The notes beneath the pieces were generated by a model. That model searched no databases, was not told the DNA's origin, and saw nothing but the letters and a program-made list of their open reading frames with translations. DNA of 64,000 bases from Scytonema millei VB511283 (lineage in GTDB: Bacteria; Cyanobacteriota; Cyanobacteriia; Cyanobacteriales; Chroococcidiopsidaceae), in contig NZ_JTJC03000002.1 in the NCBI RefSeq assembly GCF_000817735.3, positions 1 to 64,000 on the forward strand, read 5' to 3'. Positions 7,528 to 15,769 of the stretch are shown here, piece by piece. Position 1 is the stretch's first letter, and each line of letters begins with the position of its first letter. Made by a program: the position numbers and the translations under genes.

Positions 7528-8775
7528 CTACCCATTACCCCTTTTCAAAGTTTTCAAACTCAGCGTATAACAGCCCAGTCTACCTGGAATGCGCTGCCAT
7601 CGTCCTTGGGTTGCTCCTCCCCAGAGGGTTTTACCAATCCGGTCTTTAGCTTTGACCAAGGCGCGTCCGTCAATGTCATCGCCGTATAACACTTTGGCAA
7701 CTTTCTCAGTGGTAATCACTTCACCAGGATGCTCGTTCACCACCACTTCCACAGCCGCAGTCAAACTGAGATGATTGTATCGAGGCAGCATATCATCGCT
7801 TCTACCATGCCGCGACGGTCGCCGACGAGAACTTACGGGTAAGCGGGAGGTGTTAGCCGTGGCAGATTCGGAATCTGCTGTAGGTTCTACTAGGCTCAAC
7901 TTGTAGGTATAGCAGGCTGGTTGATCTGGGACTTTTTCCCAAATCCCTTTATCCGTACCTTGTCCGAGGGTATCGTAGATCCTGGGTTTTTCTGCTTTGA
8001 CTGCTTCTGCATCCATGTCACCATACAATGACCAGATGATATACTCTACAGTTAAAATCTTGCCCTGGTTTTCCTGCAACAGCTTTTCCACTGCTTGAAT
8101 TTTCGTCAGATTCTGATATTCTGCCTTCATTGGAGTTTTAATAGCCGAGGGAGATCTGGCAGTATCCTCGCTCGTCTCTCCTACTTCCAGAGGTGTTTCG
8201 GCAACTTCTGTTTGGGGCTGTGGTTGGGCAAGTTCAGCTTCTGTTTGGGGCTGTGGTTGGGCAAGTTCAGCTTCTGCTTGGGGCTGTGGTTGGGTAAGTT
8301 CAGCTTCTGCTTGGGGCTGTGGTTGGGTAAGTTCAGCTTCTGCTTGGGGCTGTGGTTGGGTAAGGTCGGATAGAGGCTGGGAGAATGATTCGGGTTCGGG
8401 TGCAGTTATACCAGATAGGGTTTGCCGTGGCTGTTCTTCAAAAGCAGTCGTTGGCAGCTCAAATGCATGTTGCATTGGAGGTAAGCTCACTTGGTCTGCG
8501 AGGAGAGCATTAACGTGAGTTATTTGTTCTCTGGCGTGGGCTGCTTGGCGTTGGTTCGCTTCTAGTTGAGCATGACATTGCGATCGCATATTGACTAGGC
8601 TTTGTACAAACTGTTGATTTTCTACCAACTGTGCTACTAGTAACCCGTTGACATGCGACAATTGCTCTTTGAAGCGAGCTACCTGTTTCTCAGACTCTAC
8701 GAGCTGGGTGTGGTAAAGCTCTTTCAGAGCAATTAAGTTTTCGATTAAGTGTTGAAGTTGTCTATGAAGAGGCAT
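7528..8775 (-). CDS. Coiled-coil protein with PQPQ tandem repeats and two winged-helix-like modules
   Basis: 415 residues in three parts. Residues 1-100 are a coiled coil with a repeated internal pattern ([14 protein letters not shown] and [13 protein letters not shown]). Residues ~135-190 are five near-identical 11-residue units of the [11 protein letters not shown] type. The C-terminal half holds two related ~70-residue modules, each with a V..LL..(N/H)..(G)..(I/L)T.E.....LYGD...A...K.RI..TL..G...G.W..(V/I)P...CYT pattern, which looks like a duplicated winged-helix domain. A basic linker ([12 protein letters not shown]) separates them. It may bind DNA; no known family was identified with confidence. 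Confidence 0.75.
   Translation of the reverse strand: MPLHRQLQHLIENLIALKELYHTQLVESEKQVARFKEQLSHVNGLLVAQLVENQQFVQSLVNMRSQCHAQLEANQRQAAHAREQITHVNALLADQVSLPPMQHAFELPTTAFEEQPRQTLSGITAPEPESFSQPLSDLTQPQPQAEAELTQPQPQAEAELTQPQPQAEAELAQPQPQTEAELAQPQPQTEVAETPLEVGETSEDTARSPSAIKTPMKAEYQNLTKIQAVEKLLQENQGKILTVEYIIWSLYGDMDAEAVKAEKPRIYDTLGQGTDKGIWEKVPDQPACYTYKLSLVEPTADSESATANTSRLPVSSRRRPSRHGRSDDMLPRYNHLSLTAAVEVVVNEHPGEVITTEKVAKVLYGDDIDGRALVKAKDRIGKTLWGGATQGRWQRIPGRLGCYTLSLKTLKRGNG
8206..8370. repeat. Five 33-bp tandem repeats inside a gene
   Basis: Five in-frame units begin at 8206, 8239, 8272, 8305 and 8338. Units 1-2 differ from 3-5 mainly at two positions (TTTGG/CTTGG and GGGCAA/GGGTAA). They encode the [11 protein letters not shown] linker repeats. 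Near-identity between units points to recent expansion by slippage or recombination. Confidence 0.95.
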
Positions 8776-8841
8776 TTTTTTCAGTATTGAACTCCTTTCT
8801 AGTTAGCATATTGGATACACCATAGCCAGGTTTTGTTTGTC

Positions 8842-9093
8842 ATGCCATCCAAAAAGGTTTTTGTTCGAGAGTACACTGTCCGCGCCCACGAACGTACAAT
8901 TCATACTCGGTTATATAAATTCATCTGCCAGCAATGCAGTCAACCCACGGAACGGGAGAGTTATGGTCCTAGACCTCTGTATTGTGAAACTTGCCGTCCT
9001 CCCATGTCTCGTATGGTGGAAGACCCGAAACACAAAAAGAAAAAACCCAGACCCGTTCTGGTTAAGCAGGCAAAAAAAGCTCGGGCTAGGTAG
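8842..9093 (+). CDS. Small basic zinc-ribbon-like protein
   Basis: 83 residues from the ATG at 8842 (the frame is open three codons further, but only to a TTG). Four cysteines form a CxxC-x15-CxxC zinc-ribbon pattern (ICQQC and YCETC). They lie between an N-terminal strand-rich part and a very basic C-terminus ([18 protein letters not shown]). Basic zinc ribbons of this size usually bind nucleic acid or ribosomes. It resembles a conserved cyanobacterial hypothetical; the precise role is unknown. Confidence 0.75.
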   Translation: MPSKKVFVREYTVRAHERTIHTRLYKFICQQCSQPTERESYGPRPLYCETCRPPMSRMVEDPKHKKKKPRPVLVKQAKKARAR

Positions 9094-9140
9094 TTATCAG
9101 TTGTCAGTTATCAGTTGTCAGTTGTCAGTTGTCAGTTGTT
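9092..9140. repeat. TCAGTTGTCAGTTATCAG heptamer repeat tract
   Basis: About seven copies of the CAGTTGT/CAGTTAT heptamer directly after the stop codon of the zinc-ribbon gene. The same heptamer family recurs at 10694, 14707, 15665, 16891, 34097, 48527 and 63596. Confidence 0.9.
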
Positions 9141-9181
9141 GATTTTCGACTAACTCCTAACTACTGACAACTAACCGCTAA

Positions 9182-9466
9182 CTATGATTCGACTTTGACT
9201 CCACGCCAGAAAGCAATGTAACCCTCAATATTTTTTGCCTTCTCTTTGGCTGTGGGATAGTACCAAGCAGCATCTTTGTTGACCTGTCCATCAACGACAA
9301 CATTGTAGTAACTGGCGGTTCCTTTCCAAGGGCAAGTCGTATGGGTGGAAGATTCTTGAAAATACTGCTTGTCGATCGCATCGGGAGGGAAGTAGTGGTT
9401 GCCCTCAACGATCTCTGTTTTGGAGCTTTCAGCTAAGACAGCTCCATTCCAAGTTGCTTTTGCCAT
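9182..9466 (-). CDS. DUF427 domain protein
   Basis: 94-residue single-domain DUF427 protein. Typical blocks are visible: AKATWNGAVLAES at the N-terminus, EGNHYFPPDAI, the THTTCPWKGTASYYNV core and AAWYYPTAKEKAKNI near the end. The family is a small beta-rich fold of unknown biochemical function found in bacteria and fungi. Length is normal and the gene stands alone between repeat tracts. Confidence 0.88.
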   Translation of the reverse strand: MAKATWNGAVLAESSKTEIVEGNHYFPPDAIDKQYFQESSTHTTCPWKGTASYYNVVVDGQVNKDAAWYYPTAKEKAKNIEGYIAFWRGVKVES

Positions 9467-9534
9467 AGTTAATTATTTTGCTTCAATTCACAAACTCTTC
9501 AGATCTCATTATGACTCCATTGAGAACGGTTATC

Positions 9535-9774
9535 AGGGAGTAGGGAGTAGGGAGTAGGGAAGCAGGGAGGAAGAGAGAGTCGCCCAGATGAGGGAGCGAT
9601 CGGGAGCTGAGGGAGCAAGACAATTCACGCATTCACGCATTAATTCCGAATTCCGAATTCCGAATTCTCTCCACTACACCCCACACCCTACACCCTTTCT
9701 TCACTGTCAACCGTCAACTGTCAACCGTCAACTATCAACCGTCAACTGTCAACCGTCAACTAACAACCAACAAT
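9535..9774. repeat. Cluster of low-complexity intergenic repeats
   Basis: Successive tracts: GGGAGTAGGGAGTAGG (9537-9566), AATTCCG units (9640-9668), CACCCTACACC units and CTGTCAACCGTCAA units (9707-9770). The order GAGGGAGC-AAGACAATTCACGC-AATTCCG-CACCCCACACC recurs inside the ntcB frame at 35.6 kb, so these are mobile or gene-converted modules rather than simple slippage. Confidence 0.85.
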
Positions 9775-10356
9775 TCATTCCTCTTCGTCATCGAAATAAA
9801 AAGGAGGTGATTTGAGACGATTTTCTTCTGGGATGACTGTATCTTTGTTGAAGTCGCTATCTGAATTTTTGTTGAAGTATGTGGGTAATGGCTGTCTTGA
9901 TTCTGCTGGAAGGCGATCGCGACTATGGCGATTAGGGGTGCTACGGGTGAAATTTTTCCAGGCTGCTTTTACACCTGTGAAGACGCTACGAGTATTCACC
10001 TCAACGCTTCTTGCTTGTTCCTTGGCTCGATCTAAACTGCGATCGACTTGTTTTGCAATTTGTGCCGCACTTTTTACCCCGTCACTCACATCATCGGTTA
10101 AATCGCTAATTTCTAACCCTGTCAAGCGAATGGCTTCTAAAGTTGGAGGCAAATCTCGTTTGAGCGTATCGAAGAGTTTTTCGGCACTGCGGGCTGCCCG
10201 TGCTAATTCATGAAAAGCTGGCACGGCTGCCACCAAAACTGCTGTAAGGCTAATAGCAACTAGCAGTAGTGACAGTCCGAGCCAAAATAGAGGATCGATC
10301 GCAGTAGCACTACGGGCGATCTGTATAAGCAGTACGGGAATCGGAAGTAATCTCAT
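9775..10356 (-). CDS. DUF948-like single-span membrane protein
   Basis: 193 residues from the ATG at 10356, which starts straight into a hydrophobic segment. There is a transmembrane region near residues 20-50 (FWLGLSLLLVAISLTAVLVAA), then a helical region with Leu/Ile heptads (LEAIRLTGLEISDLTDDVSDGV) of DUF948 type and an acidic tail (DDEEE). Its start overlaps the end of the YtxH-like gene by 47 bases, so the two are probably translationally coupled and may act together at the membrane. Confidence 0.75.
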   Translation of the reverse strand: MRLLPIPVLLIQIARSATAIDPLFWLGLSLLLVAISLTAVLVAAVPAFHELARAARSAEKLFDTLKRDLPPTLEAIRLTGLEISDLTDDVSDGVKSAAQIAKQVDRSLDRAKEQARSVEVNTRSVFTGVKAAWKNFTRSTPNRHSRDRLPAESRQPLPTYFNKNSDSDFNKDTVIPEENRLKSPPFYFDDEEE

Positions 10357-10687
10357 TATTTTGCCGTTTGATGGCTTGACGCTCTTGCTGACTGGCTTCA
10401 ACCCCAGCCGCGATCGCCTCTCGCAATCGTTCTAATGTATCATCCCAACTACGTAATGCCGATCCTGAAAGACGGTCTGCCTGGAGTTGCACGCTAGTCG
10501 ATAAGTCTTCTGCTAGTTCTGGGATAGCATTAGCAGATTTTTTCAACAACTGTCGCGCTTCTCGTCCGCTACGTGGGGCGATTAACATTCCAGTTAAAGT
10601 GCCGACGGCAGCACCTAATAAAAAACCGCCGATAAAGACTCCTGAACGGTTGTTAGGCATATATGAGGGTTTTCTCTCTACACTCAT
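10310..10687 (-). CDS. YtxH-domain protein
   Basis: 125 residues with the YtxH signature: a short glycine-rich transmembrane segment (GVFIGGFLLGAAVGTLTGMLIAPRSGREAR) followed by a long amphipathic helix. YtxH proteins are general-stress-related membrane-anchored helical proteins of unknown mechanism. The start may instead be the ATG nine codons downstream. The 3' end overlaps the DUF948-like gene. Heptamer repeats lie immediately upstream. Confidence 0.8.
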   Translation of the reverse strand: MSVERKPSYMPNNRSGVFIGGFLLGAAVGTLTGMLIAPRSGREARQLLKKSANAIPELAEDLSTSVQLQADRLSGSALRSWDDTLERLREAIAAGVEASQQERQAIKRQNNEITSDSRTAYTDRP

Positions 10688-10693
10688 TGTAAG

Positions 10694-10742
10694 GTCAGTT
10701 GTCAGTTGTCAGTTGTCAGTTATCAGTTATCAGTTGTCAGTG
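10694..10742. repeat. TCAGTTGTCAGTTATCAG heptamer repeat tract
   Basis: Seven CAGTTGT/CAGTTAT units immediately upstream of the YtxH-like gene, the same family as at 9092. They are followed by CTCCCTCAGC and CTCACTTCTCACTCC low-complexity sequence up to 10846. Confidence 0.9.
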
Positions 10743-10846
10743 GAGAGTGACTAGTAGCTAGAATTGCTCCGCGACTCTCCCTCAGCCTCCTCAGCTGGGC
10801 GACTCTCTCTTCTTCCCCTCACTCCTCACTTCTCACTCCTTGCCCC

Positions 10847-12349
10847 TCATCTCGTATATCGATGCTTGACTCCTATAGGGAAGTACTCTGGATCTCCGGT
10901 GGGGGCGAGGGAGATTTGGGGGATTTGATATTCAGGGGGGACGTAGTTAGCAAATTCGCTGTTGAGTCGGAGCAATTGCGCGTGAATTGAAGTGGCGATC
11001 GCATTTCTTTTTGCTTCATTTCCCTCTACTCCTGGTGCTAACTCTACCACTATAGAGAAGAAACGGTTTCGATCGGCATCTTCCTTAATTTCCATGACGA
11101 ATTTACCTGTCACCCATTCTTGAATCTGCGGTTGTTCTAAGCCAACGATGACATTTTCGGGATAGATATTTGCGCCAAAGTAAGAAATAGTAAAATTGGC
11201 ACGCCCAAACACGTAGACGAAAGGTAGAGCATGGATGCCTCTCGTTCCTTGTTGCTGTAAAGTAGCGATCGGGTCGAATCCGTGCGATCGCAAAAATTCC
11301 AGCATGGCATCGTAAGCAATGATTCCACCTGTATCGGCAATGTGATATCGCACGAGGGGAATGCCATTATCGCCTGAAAATAGCAGCGTGCCGTCCTGTA
11401 CTTCAAAAAAGCGGCTGAGCGGATCGTATTGTACTAAGGTGGGTAAGCGGGATTCGCCAAATAATGTACGGGCTACTTCTGGATTCTCTGCTAAAAATCG
11501 GCGGATGCAGATACTCAAAGGTGTTTCATTTCCTAACACGCCAGCATCAGCCGTGCCGTAGAGTGAAGCAGAATCATAGTAGGGATTGTTTGCTCCCACT
11601 CGCTCCCCTACTAAACTCCGCCACTCTTCGCTGAAGACTTCTCCTGCTAGAACTAATTTGATTTGGTAGCGCTGCCACTCTATGCCGTTAGCTTTGCCAG
11701 TATCAATCACATCTTTGAGAAAGGGCGGATATCCCAACAATACTACTTGCTCGAATAAACTACCCAGTTCTTGCACGACACGGCAGATTTCTGTTTTGTT
11801 ATTCCCTGGAGTGACAACAGTGATGGGATAACCCTTACTTGCCAAGTGGCGACAGCAATCAGTTGTAAACATCCCACCTACCCAAGTTCCCAACGTAAAA
11901 CAGACAACTGCTAGAGTGGGGCGGGTGTCAGCAGAAAAGCTATCGTGGAATATTTGTTCAAAGCGGGTAGCAATTTGCAATTCGTCGGTTAGGTATCGCA
12001 ACCAATACGTTGGTTTCCCCGTAGAACCCGATGACGCGGCTACCATATCGCATCTTTCTAGTTGTCCGTGCCGACAAAAACTTGGTAGGGAATGACAGCG
12101 CAGGTAGTTATCTTTTGTCAGTAGTGGCAGTTGTTGAAAGTCTGCCAAAGTTTGAATTGCTGTTGGCTCGATTCCCCGTCCCGTCAAAAAAGTTTTGTAT
12201 GCTGGTACAGTTGCAGCCACATCGCGAAATAACTCTAAGGCAGCAGCTTGAGGAGAAACTTGTTGATGCTTGCTTAGTTTCGTTGCTAGAGGTGTAGTGA
12301 AAAACTCTTGCAAGGCGGTTAATACGCGATCGCTTTGTTCTTGCTGCAT
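10847..12349 (-). CDS. PaaK-like adenylate-forming ligase
   Basis: 500-residue member of the phenylacetate-CoA ligase (PaaK/coenzyme F390 synthetase-like) branch of the ANL superfamily, which activates a carboxylic acid as acyl-AMP and normally transfers it to CoA. The phosphate-binding loop SSGSTGKPT is at residues 106-114 and an A5-like YGTADAG motif is seen, where most family members have YGxxE. The C-terminal part keeps a small-domain pattern. Length exceeds PaaK (~430). It stands alone, with no aromatic degradation genes nearby, so the substrate is unknown. Confidence 0.75.
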   Translation of the reverse strand: MQQEQSDRVLTALQEFFTTPLATKLSKHQQVSPQAAALELFRDVAATVPAYKTFLTGRGIEPTAIQTLADFQQLPLLTKDNYLRCHSLPSFCRHGQLERCDMVAASSGSTGKPTYWLRYLTDELQIATRFEQIFHDSFSADTRPTLAVVCFTLGTWVGGMFTTDCCRHLASKGYPITVVTPGNNKTEICRVVQELGSLFEQVVLLGYPPFLKDVIDTGKANGIEWQRYQIKLVLAGEVFSEEWRSLVGERVGANNPYYDSASLYGTADAGVLGNETPLSICIRRFLAENPEVARTLFGESRLPTLVQYDPLSRFFEVQDGTLLFSGDNGIPLVRYHIADTGGIIAYDAMLEFLRSHGFDPIATLQQQGTRGIHALPFVYVFGRANFTISYFGANIYPENVIVGLEQPQIQEWVTGKFVMEIKEDADRNRFFSIVVELAPGVEGNEAKRNAIATSIHAQLLRLNSEFANYVPPEYQIPQISLAPTGDPEYFPIGVKHRYTR

Positions 12350-12435
12350 TACCTGTGATTGTTTTTGACCAACCGGATTGGGACGATCTTATCAAGACTA
12401 TTGGATCAAAGTCGATTTAATCGATCTTGCTCTGT

Positions 12436-12535
12436 TATAGCGGTTTTCAATTGGGTAAAACACGCAATCTGTAGGGGGCGCACAGCTAGCTGTGCGCCCC
12501 CTACAAACGTCACGCACGCAATCGAGAATTGCTAT
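12436..12535 (+). mobile_element. MITE-like 100-bp element, copy A
   Basis: Ends are imperfect inverted repeats (ATAGCGGTTTTCAATTG against ATAGCAATTCTCGATTG). The centre is a palindrome, GTAGGGGGCGCACAGC and its inverse. A second copy in opposite orientation is at 13622-13719. No coding capacity. It lies in the 315-base gap before msrA, which otherwise holds nothing recognisable. TA dinucleotides at the borders would fit an IS630/Tc1-type target, but this is inference. Confidence 0.75.
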
Positions 12536-12664
12536 GATTCTATTCTCGCTGCTGTTCTATACCTGTCTACCTCTCTAACTGGTAATGTTGTTCCTTACCA
12601 AAATCTCTACAATGTTAAGTAAGGTAAAGCTGTTGTTTAGAGATTGAGAGTTAGGAAAACAATA

Positions 12665-13318
12665 ATGATATTCGGATTTGGTAAAAAAATCGCTATGCCT
12701 TCTCCCCAGGAGGCTTTACCCGGACGGTCGCAAGCAATGCCCGTGCCTCAGACTCACTACACAAATGGAAATCCTCTCAAGCCGCCATATCCTGCTGGTA
12801 TGGAGACAGCAATGTTCGGTATGGGCTGTTTTTGGGGTGCAGAACGCAAGTTTTGGCAGCTAGATGGCGTTTTTATCACTGCTGTTGGCTACGCGGCTGG
12901 CTACACGCCCAACCCCACTTATAAAGAAGTTTGTTCGGGGATGACGGGTCACAATGAAGTTGTGTTTGTCGTCTACGATCCCAAAGTCATCAGTTACGAA
13001 CAATTGCTGAAAGTTTTTTGGGAAAACCACGACCCAACTCAGGGTATGCGACAAGGAAATGATGTCGGAACCCAATACCGTTCGGGAATTTACGTCTATT
13101 CTGACGAACAGAAAGAATTAGCGATCGCAACGCGAGATACTTATCAGCAAGCCTTGACTCAGGCGGGATATGACAAGATAACCACTGAAATTATCGATGC
13201 TCCTGAGTTTTATTGGGCAGAGGAATATCATCAACAATACTTGGCAAAGAATCCAGGTGGCTATTGTGGTTTAGGTGGTACGAACGTGGCTTGTCCAGTG
13301 GGATTGATGGCAGGTTAG
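12665..13318 (+). CDS. msrA: Peptide methionine-S-sulfoxide reductase MsrA
   Basis: Reduces the S-epimer of methionine sulfoxide in proteins, using thioredoxin; cytoplasmic. 217 residues from the ATG at 12665, which has an AGGA eight bases upstream. The catalytic motif GMGCFWGAE places Cys55 in the active site, with the GYAAG, HNEVV and QYRSGIYV blocks after it. The resolving cysteines appear to be in the C-terminal GGYCGLGGT and VACPVG segments. An N-terminal extension of about 45 residues is usual in cyanobacterial MsrA. The gene is bracketed by two inverted copies of a MITE-like element. Confidence 0.95.
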   Translation: MIFGFGKKIAMPSPQEALPGRSQAMPVPQTHYTNGNPLKPPYPAGMETAMFGMGCFWGAERKFWQLDGVFITAVGYAAGYTPNPTYKEVCSGMTGHNEVVFVVYDPKVISYEQLLKVFWENHDPTQGMRQGNDVGTQYRSGIYVYSDEQKELAIATRDTYQQALTQAGYDKITTEIIDAPEFYWAEEYHQQYLAKNPGGYCGLGGTNVACPVGLMAG

Positions 13319-13325
13319 TACAACA

Positions 13326-13352
13326 TAGGGGTGCGTTAGTAACGCACCCTAT
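13326..13352. terminator. Palindrome after msrA, possible terminator
   Basis: AGGGGTGCGTTA and TAACGCACCCT make a near-perfect hairpin eight bases after the msrA stop. There is no U-run, so termination is a guess. It belongs to the family of short GC-rich intergenic palindromes scattered through the window. Confidence 0.5.
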
Positions 13353-13621
13353 CTATAGAGAATCTTTATAGAAATATCTAAAAATAAAGTTAATAAGTAC
13401 TCAACTAATTTTATTTTTCTTGACGCGATCGCAATAAATATCTTTAAAGTTTCATTTCAATAACAGATAAAGTTTTTCTTAAAATTTCTTGACTCCGCTC
13501 TCTACCCTTAGGTCTTTGTTCGTAAAGCTTTTTACCAACAAGTAATCTATCGCGAGTTAGATGAGAATTTTTCCCCTTCTCGTTTGAATTGCAATAGTCA
13601 AAGACTTCCACTGTCTGAATA
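13353..13621. other. Intergenic stretch with a doubtful minus-strand frame
   Basis: Between the msrA palindrome and MITE copy B. A 96-codon minus-strand frame (13444-13734) runs through it, but its N-terminal half is translated MITE sequence. The remaining ~45 residues are basic (LTRDRLLVGKKLYEQRPKG) and match no family I know. It could be the end of a decayed gene. Confidence 0.4.
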
Positions 13622-13719
13622 ATAGCAATTCTCGATTGCGTGCGTGACGTTTGTAGGGGGCGCACATCTGTGCGCCCCCTACTACGGATCGTGTGTTTTA
13701 CCCAATTAAAAAACGCTAT
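13622..13719 (-). mobile_element. MITE-like 98-bp element, copy B
   Basis: Inverted copy of the element at 12436-12535. The two share an AAACGTCACGCACGCAAT arm and differ mainly around the central palindrome and the opposite end. The pair brackets msrA at about 1.1 kb spacing. The following 200 bases up to crtW show no further structure apart from its promoter region. Confidence 0.75.
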
Positions 13720-13922
13720 AAAAACTAATTTCACACAGACCTTGCTGCACGAATAACTATTTCAAATCTAACCATAGAGCTATTTTATATTTACTGAAAA
13801 CACATCTATCTTTGGAGGATTAACAAAAATTAACAAACTCGTATATGATAAGGGAGGTTTGCTTAAAATGCCCTCAAGTTTGGCTTGTCTACTTCTACGT
13901 TTGCTAAGGATTCTACTCTGAC

Positions 13923-14720
13923 ATGGTTGCATCGATTCCGAACCCTTTACAACAAAGTGCTTTAAACCAAAGTGAAACGGGATTGAATATTAGTTATTCA
14001 TATAACTACAAGGGAATTGTAATTGCCTTAACGATTATCGTGACTTGGATAGCTAGCTTAGGCTTTCTCCTCTCAAGTCATCTAGAAAAACTGGGAATCT
14101 GGGGAATTCTATTGGCTATAGTTTGGCAAACATTTTTGTATACAGGCTTATTTATTACCGCCCATGATGCCATGCATGGACTAGTCGCTCCAAATCATCT
14201 CCACATAAATCGCTGGTTTGGTAGAGTAGCTGTAAATTTATATGCTTTATTTCCTTACAATCGATTGCTGCAAAAACACTGGGCGCATCACCGACATCCA
14301 GCCAGTCAACTCGATCCCGATTTTCACAACGGCAAGCAGAAAAACTTTTTTGCTTGGTACTTATACTTTATTAAAAATTATTGGTCCTGGAGACAGATCG
14401 TTGGATTAACCATCCTTTTTCACAGCGCGAACGTATTTTTAAATATATCTAGAACCCACCTCATTTTATTTTGGGCGTTACCAGCAATTCTCAGTTCGGT
14501 ACAGTTGTTTTACTTTGGTACGTTCTTAACTCACAGAGAACCAAGAGCAGGCTACGAAAATATTCATCGCGCCCAATCAACTCATATAGTGCCTTTCTGG
14601 TCGTTTCTTGCTTGCTACCACTTCGGATATCACGAAGAACATCACGAATATCCCCAAGTTCCTTGGTGGAAATTACCAGAAGTCTATAGGATGAAAAGAG
14701 AAGAATCAGTTGTCAGTTAA
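13923..14720 (+). CDS. crtW: Beta-carotene ketolase CrtW
   Basis: Membrane di-iron ketolase that adds keto groups at C4 of beta-ionone rings, making echinenone/canthaxanthin-type carotenoids. 265 residues with the three histidine clusters of the fatty-acid-hydroxylase-like superfamily: HDAMHG near residue 80, HWAHHRHP near 120, and [13 protein letters not shown] near the end, followed by VPWWKLP. Several transmembrane segments are visible. The last few codons (ESVVS) run into a CAGTTGTCAGTTAACAG repeat, which supplies the stop codon. The gene has no carotenoid neighbours. Confidence 0.95.
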   Translation: MVASIPNPLQQSALNQSETGLNISYSYNYKGIVIALTIIVTWIASLGFLLSSHLEKLGIWGILLAIVWQTFLYTGLFITAHDAMHGLVAPNHLHINRWFGRVAVNLYALFPYNRLLQKHWAHHRHPASQLDPDFHNGKQKNFFAWYLYFIKNYWSWRQIVGLTILFHSANVFLNISRTHLILFWALPAILSSVQLFYFGTFLTHREPRAGYENIHRAQSTHIVPFWSFLACYHFGYHEEHHEYPQVPWWKLPEVYRMKREESVVS

Positions 14721-14754
14721 CAGTTATCAGTTATCAGTTACTAGTGACTGGTGA
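14707..14754. repeat. CAGTTGTCAGTTAACAGTTATCAG tract overlapping the crtW 3' end
   Basis: Heptamer-family repeat units starting inside the last crtW codons and continuing to ACTAGTGACTGGTG. The overlap means the crtW stop codon is part of the repeat. Confidence 0.85.
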
Positions 14755-14797
14755 TTGGATAAGGGTTGAGCTCTCATCGCCACTATCTAGATTGCTT

Positions 14798-15634
14798 ATG
14801 ACCACGCACCACGCACCATGCACCACTCACCACGCGCCAGTGGCGCTGACAATTGCTGGATCGGATAGCGGTGGCGGGGCTGGAATTCAAGCAGATCTGA
14901 AAACTTTCGCCTTCCATTGCGTACACGGTACGAGTGCGATTACTTGTATCACGGCTCAAAATACTCTGGGTGTTACGCGAGTTGATGCTTTACCTCCTGC
15001 TGCTGTTGTCGCTCAAATTCAGGCGGTGGTTGAGGATATCGGGGTTCAAGGTGTAAAAACTGGGATGTTGCTCAACCGGGAAATTATTACAGCTGTATCT
15101 CAGCAAGTTGAGAGCTTAAGTATAGACAAATTGGTTGTCGATCCCGTAATGGTGTCGCGCACGGGAGCGCAGTTAATTGACGATGCAGCGGTAACAAGTT
15201 TGCGATCGCAACTCATTCCTCTAGCAACCATAGTTACCCCTAACCGCTATGAAGCACAAATTTTGAGCGGGAGAGAAATTCATAGCTTAGACGATATGAA
15301 AGCTGCGGCTGAGGACATTTTTCGCCGGACGGGAGCAAAGGCTGTGTTAGTTAAGGGTGGAGGAATGTTAGGAGAGGCGCGCGGGGTTGATGTTTGGTTT
15401 GATGGCGATCGCTTGGAGATCATCACGACAACCCAAGTCGATACAAAGAACACCCACGGTACGGGTTGTACCCTAGCCGCCGCGATCGCCGCCAATCTCG
15501 CTTTGGGGAAAGAGCCATTAGCCGCTGTACGACAAGCAAAAGAATACGTTACCACAGCCTTGAAACACGCCCTCAACATTGGCAAGGGACAAGGACCTGT
15601 CGGGCATTTCTTTCCCCTGAAGGAGAATTGGTAA
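14798..15634 (+). CDS. thiD: Hydroxymethylpyrimidine (phosphate) kinase ThiD
   Basis: Ribokinase-fold enzyme that phosphorylates HMP to HMP-P and HMP-PP for thiamin synthesis; cytoplasmic. From the ATG at 14798 it has 278 residues. The core begins VALTIAGSDSGGGAGIQADLKTF and ends with the anion-hole and catalytic loop THGTGCTLAAAI. Residues 2-14 (TTHHAPCTTHHAP) are translated from a CACCACGCACC intergenic-type repeat, so the true start may be the GTG at 14840, directly before ALTIAGSD. No TPP riboswitch was seen. It is unlinked to tenA. Confidence 0.93.
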   Translation: MTTHHAPCTTHHAPVALTIAGSDSGGGAGIQADLKTFAFHCVHGTSAITCITAQNTLGVTRVDALPPAAVVAQIQAVVEDIGVQGVKTGMLLNREIITAVSQQVESLSIDKLVVDPVMVSRTGAQLIDDAAVTSLRSQLIPLATIVTPNRYEAQILSGREIHSLDDMKAAAEDIFRRTGAKAVLVKGGGMLGEARGVDVWFDGDRLEIITTTQVDTKNTHGTGCTLAAAIAANLALGKEPLAAVRQAKEYVTTALKHALNIGKGQGPVGHFFPLKENW

Positions 15635-15690
15635 TTGGTAAGTCGTAAGTCGTAAGTCGGAATTAACTGACAACTGATAACTGATAACTG
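15631..15690. repeat. GTAAGTCGTAAGTC / CTGATAACTGATAACTG tract
   Basis: Three GTAAGTC units followed by four AACTGATAACTG units (the heptamer family read on the other strand), directly after thiD. Confidence 0.85.
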
Positions 15691-15769
15691 AAAAATATTA
15701 CAAATTAGCTGTGAAAGTAGCAAAATCTGGCTAAACTGGTGGCGAATATTTCTTTTGACGGCGCTAACC

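Noticed and set aside
8095-8373. Plus-strand repetitive frame of [11 protein letters not shown] units
   Set aside because: It is the antisense reading of the 33-bp repeats within the winged-helix-like gene.
9535-9774. Tandem repeats as a CRISPR array
   Set aside because: Units are 7-10 bases, directly adjacent and without unique spacers; no cas genes in the window.
13444-13734. 96-codon minus-strand frame after msrA
   Set aside because: Half of it is translated MITE-like element and palindrome; the remainder matches no family.
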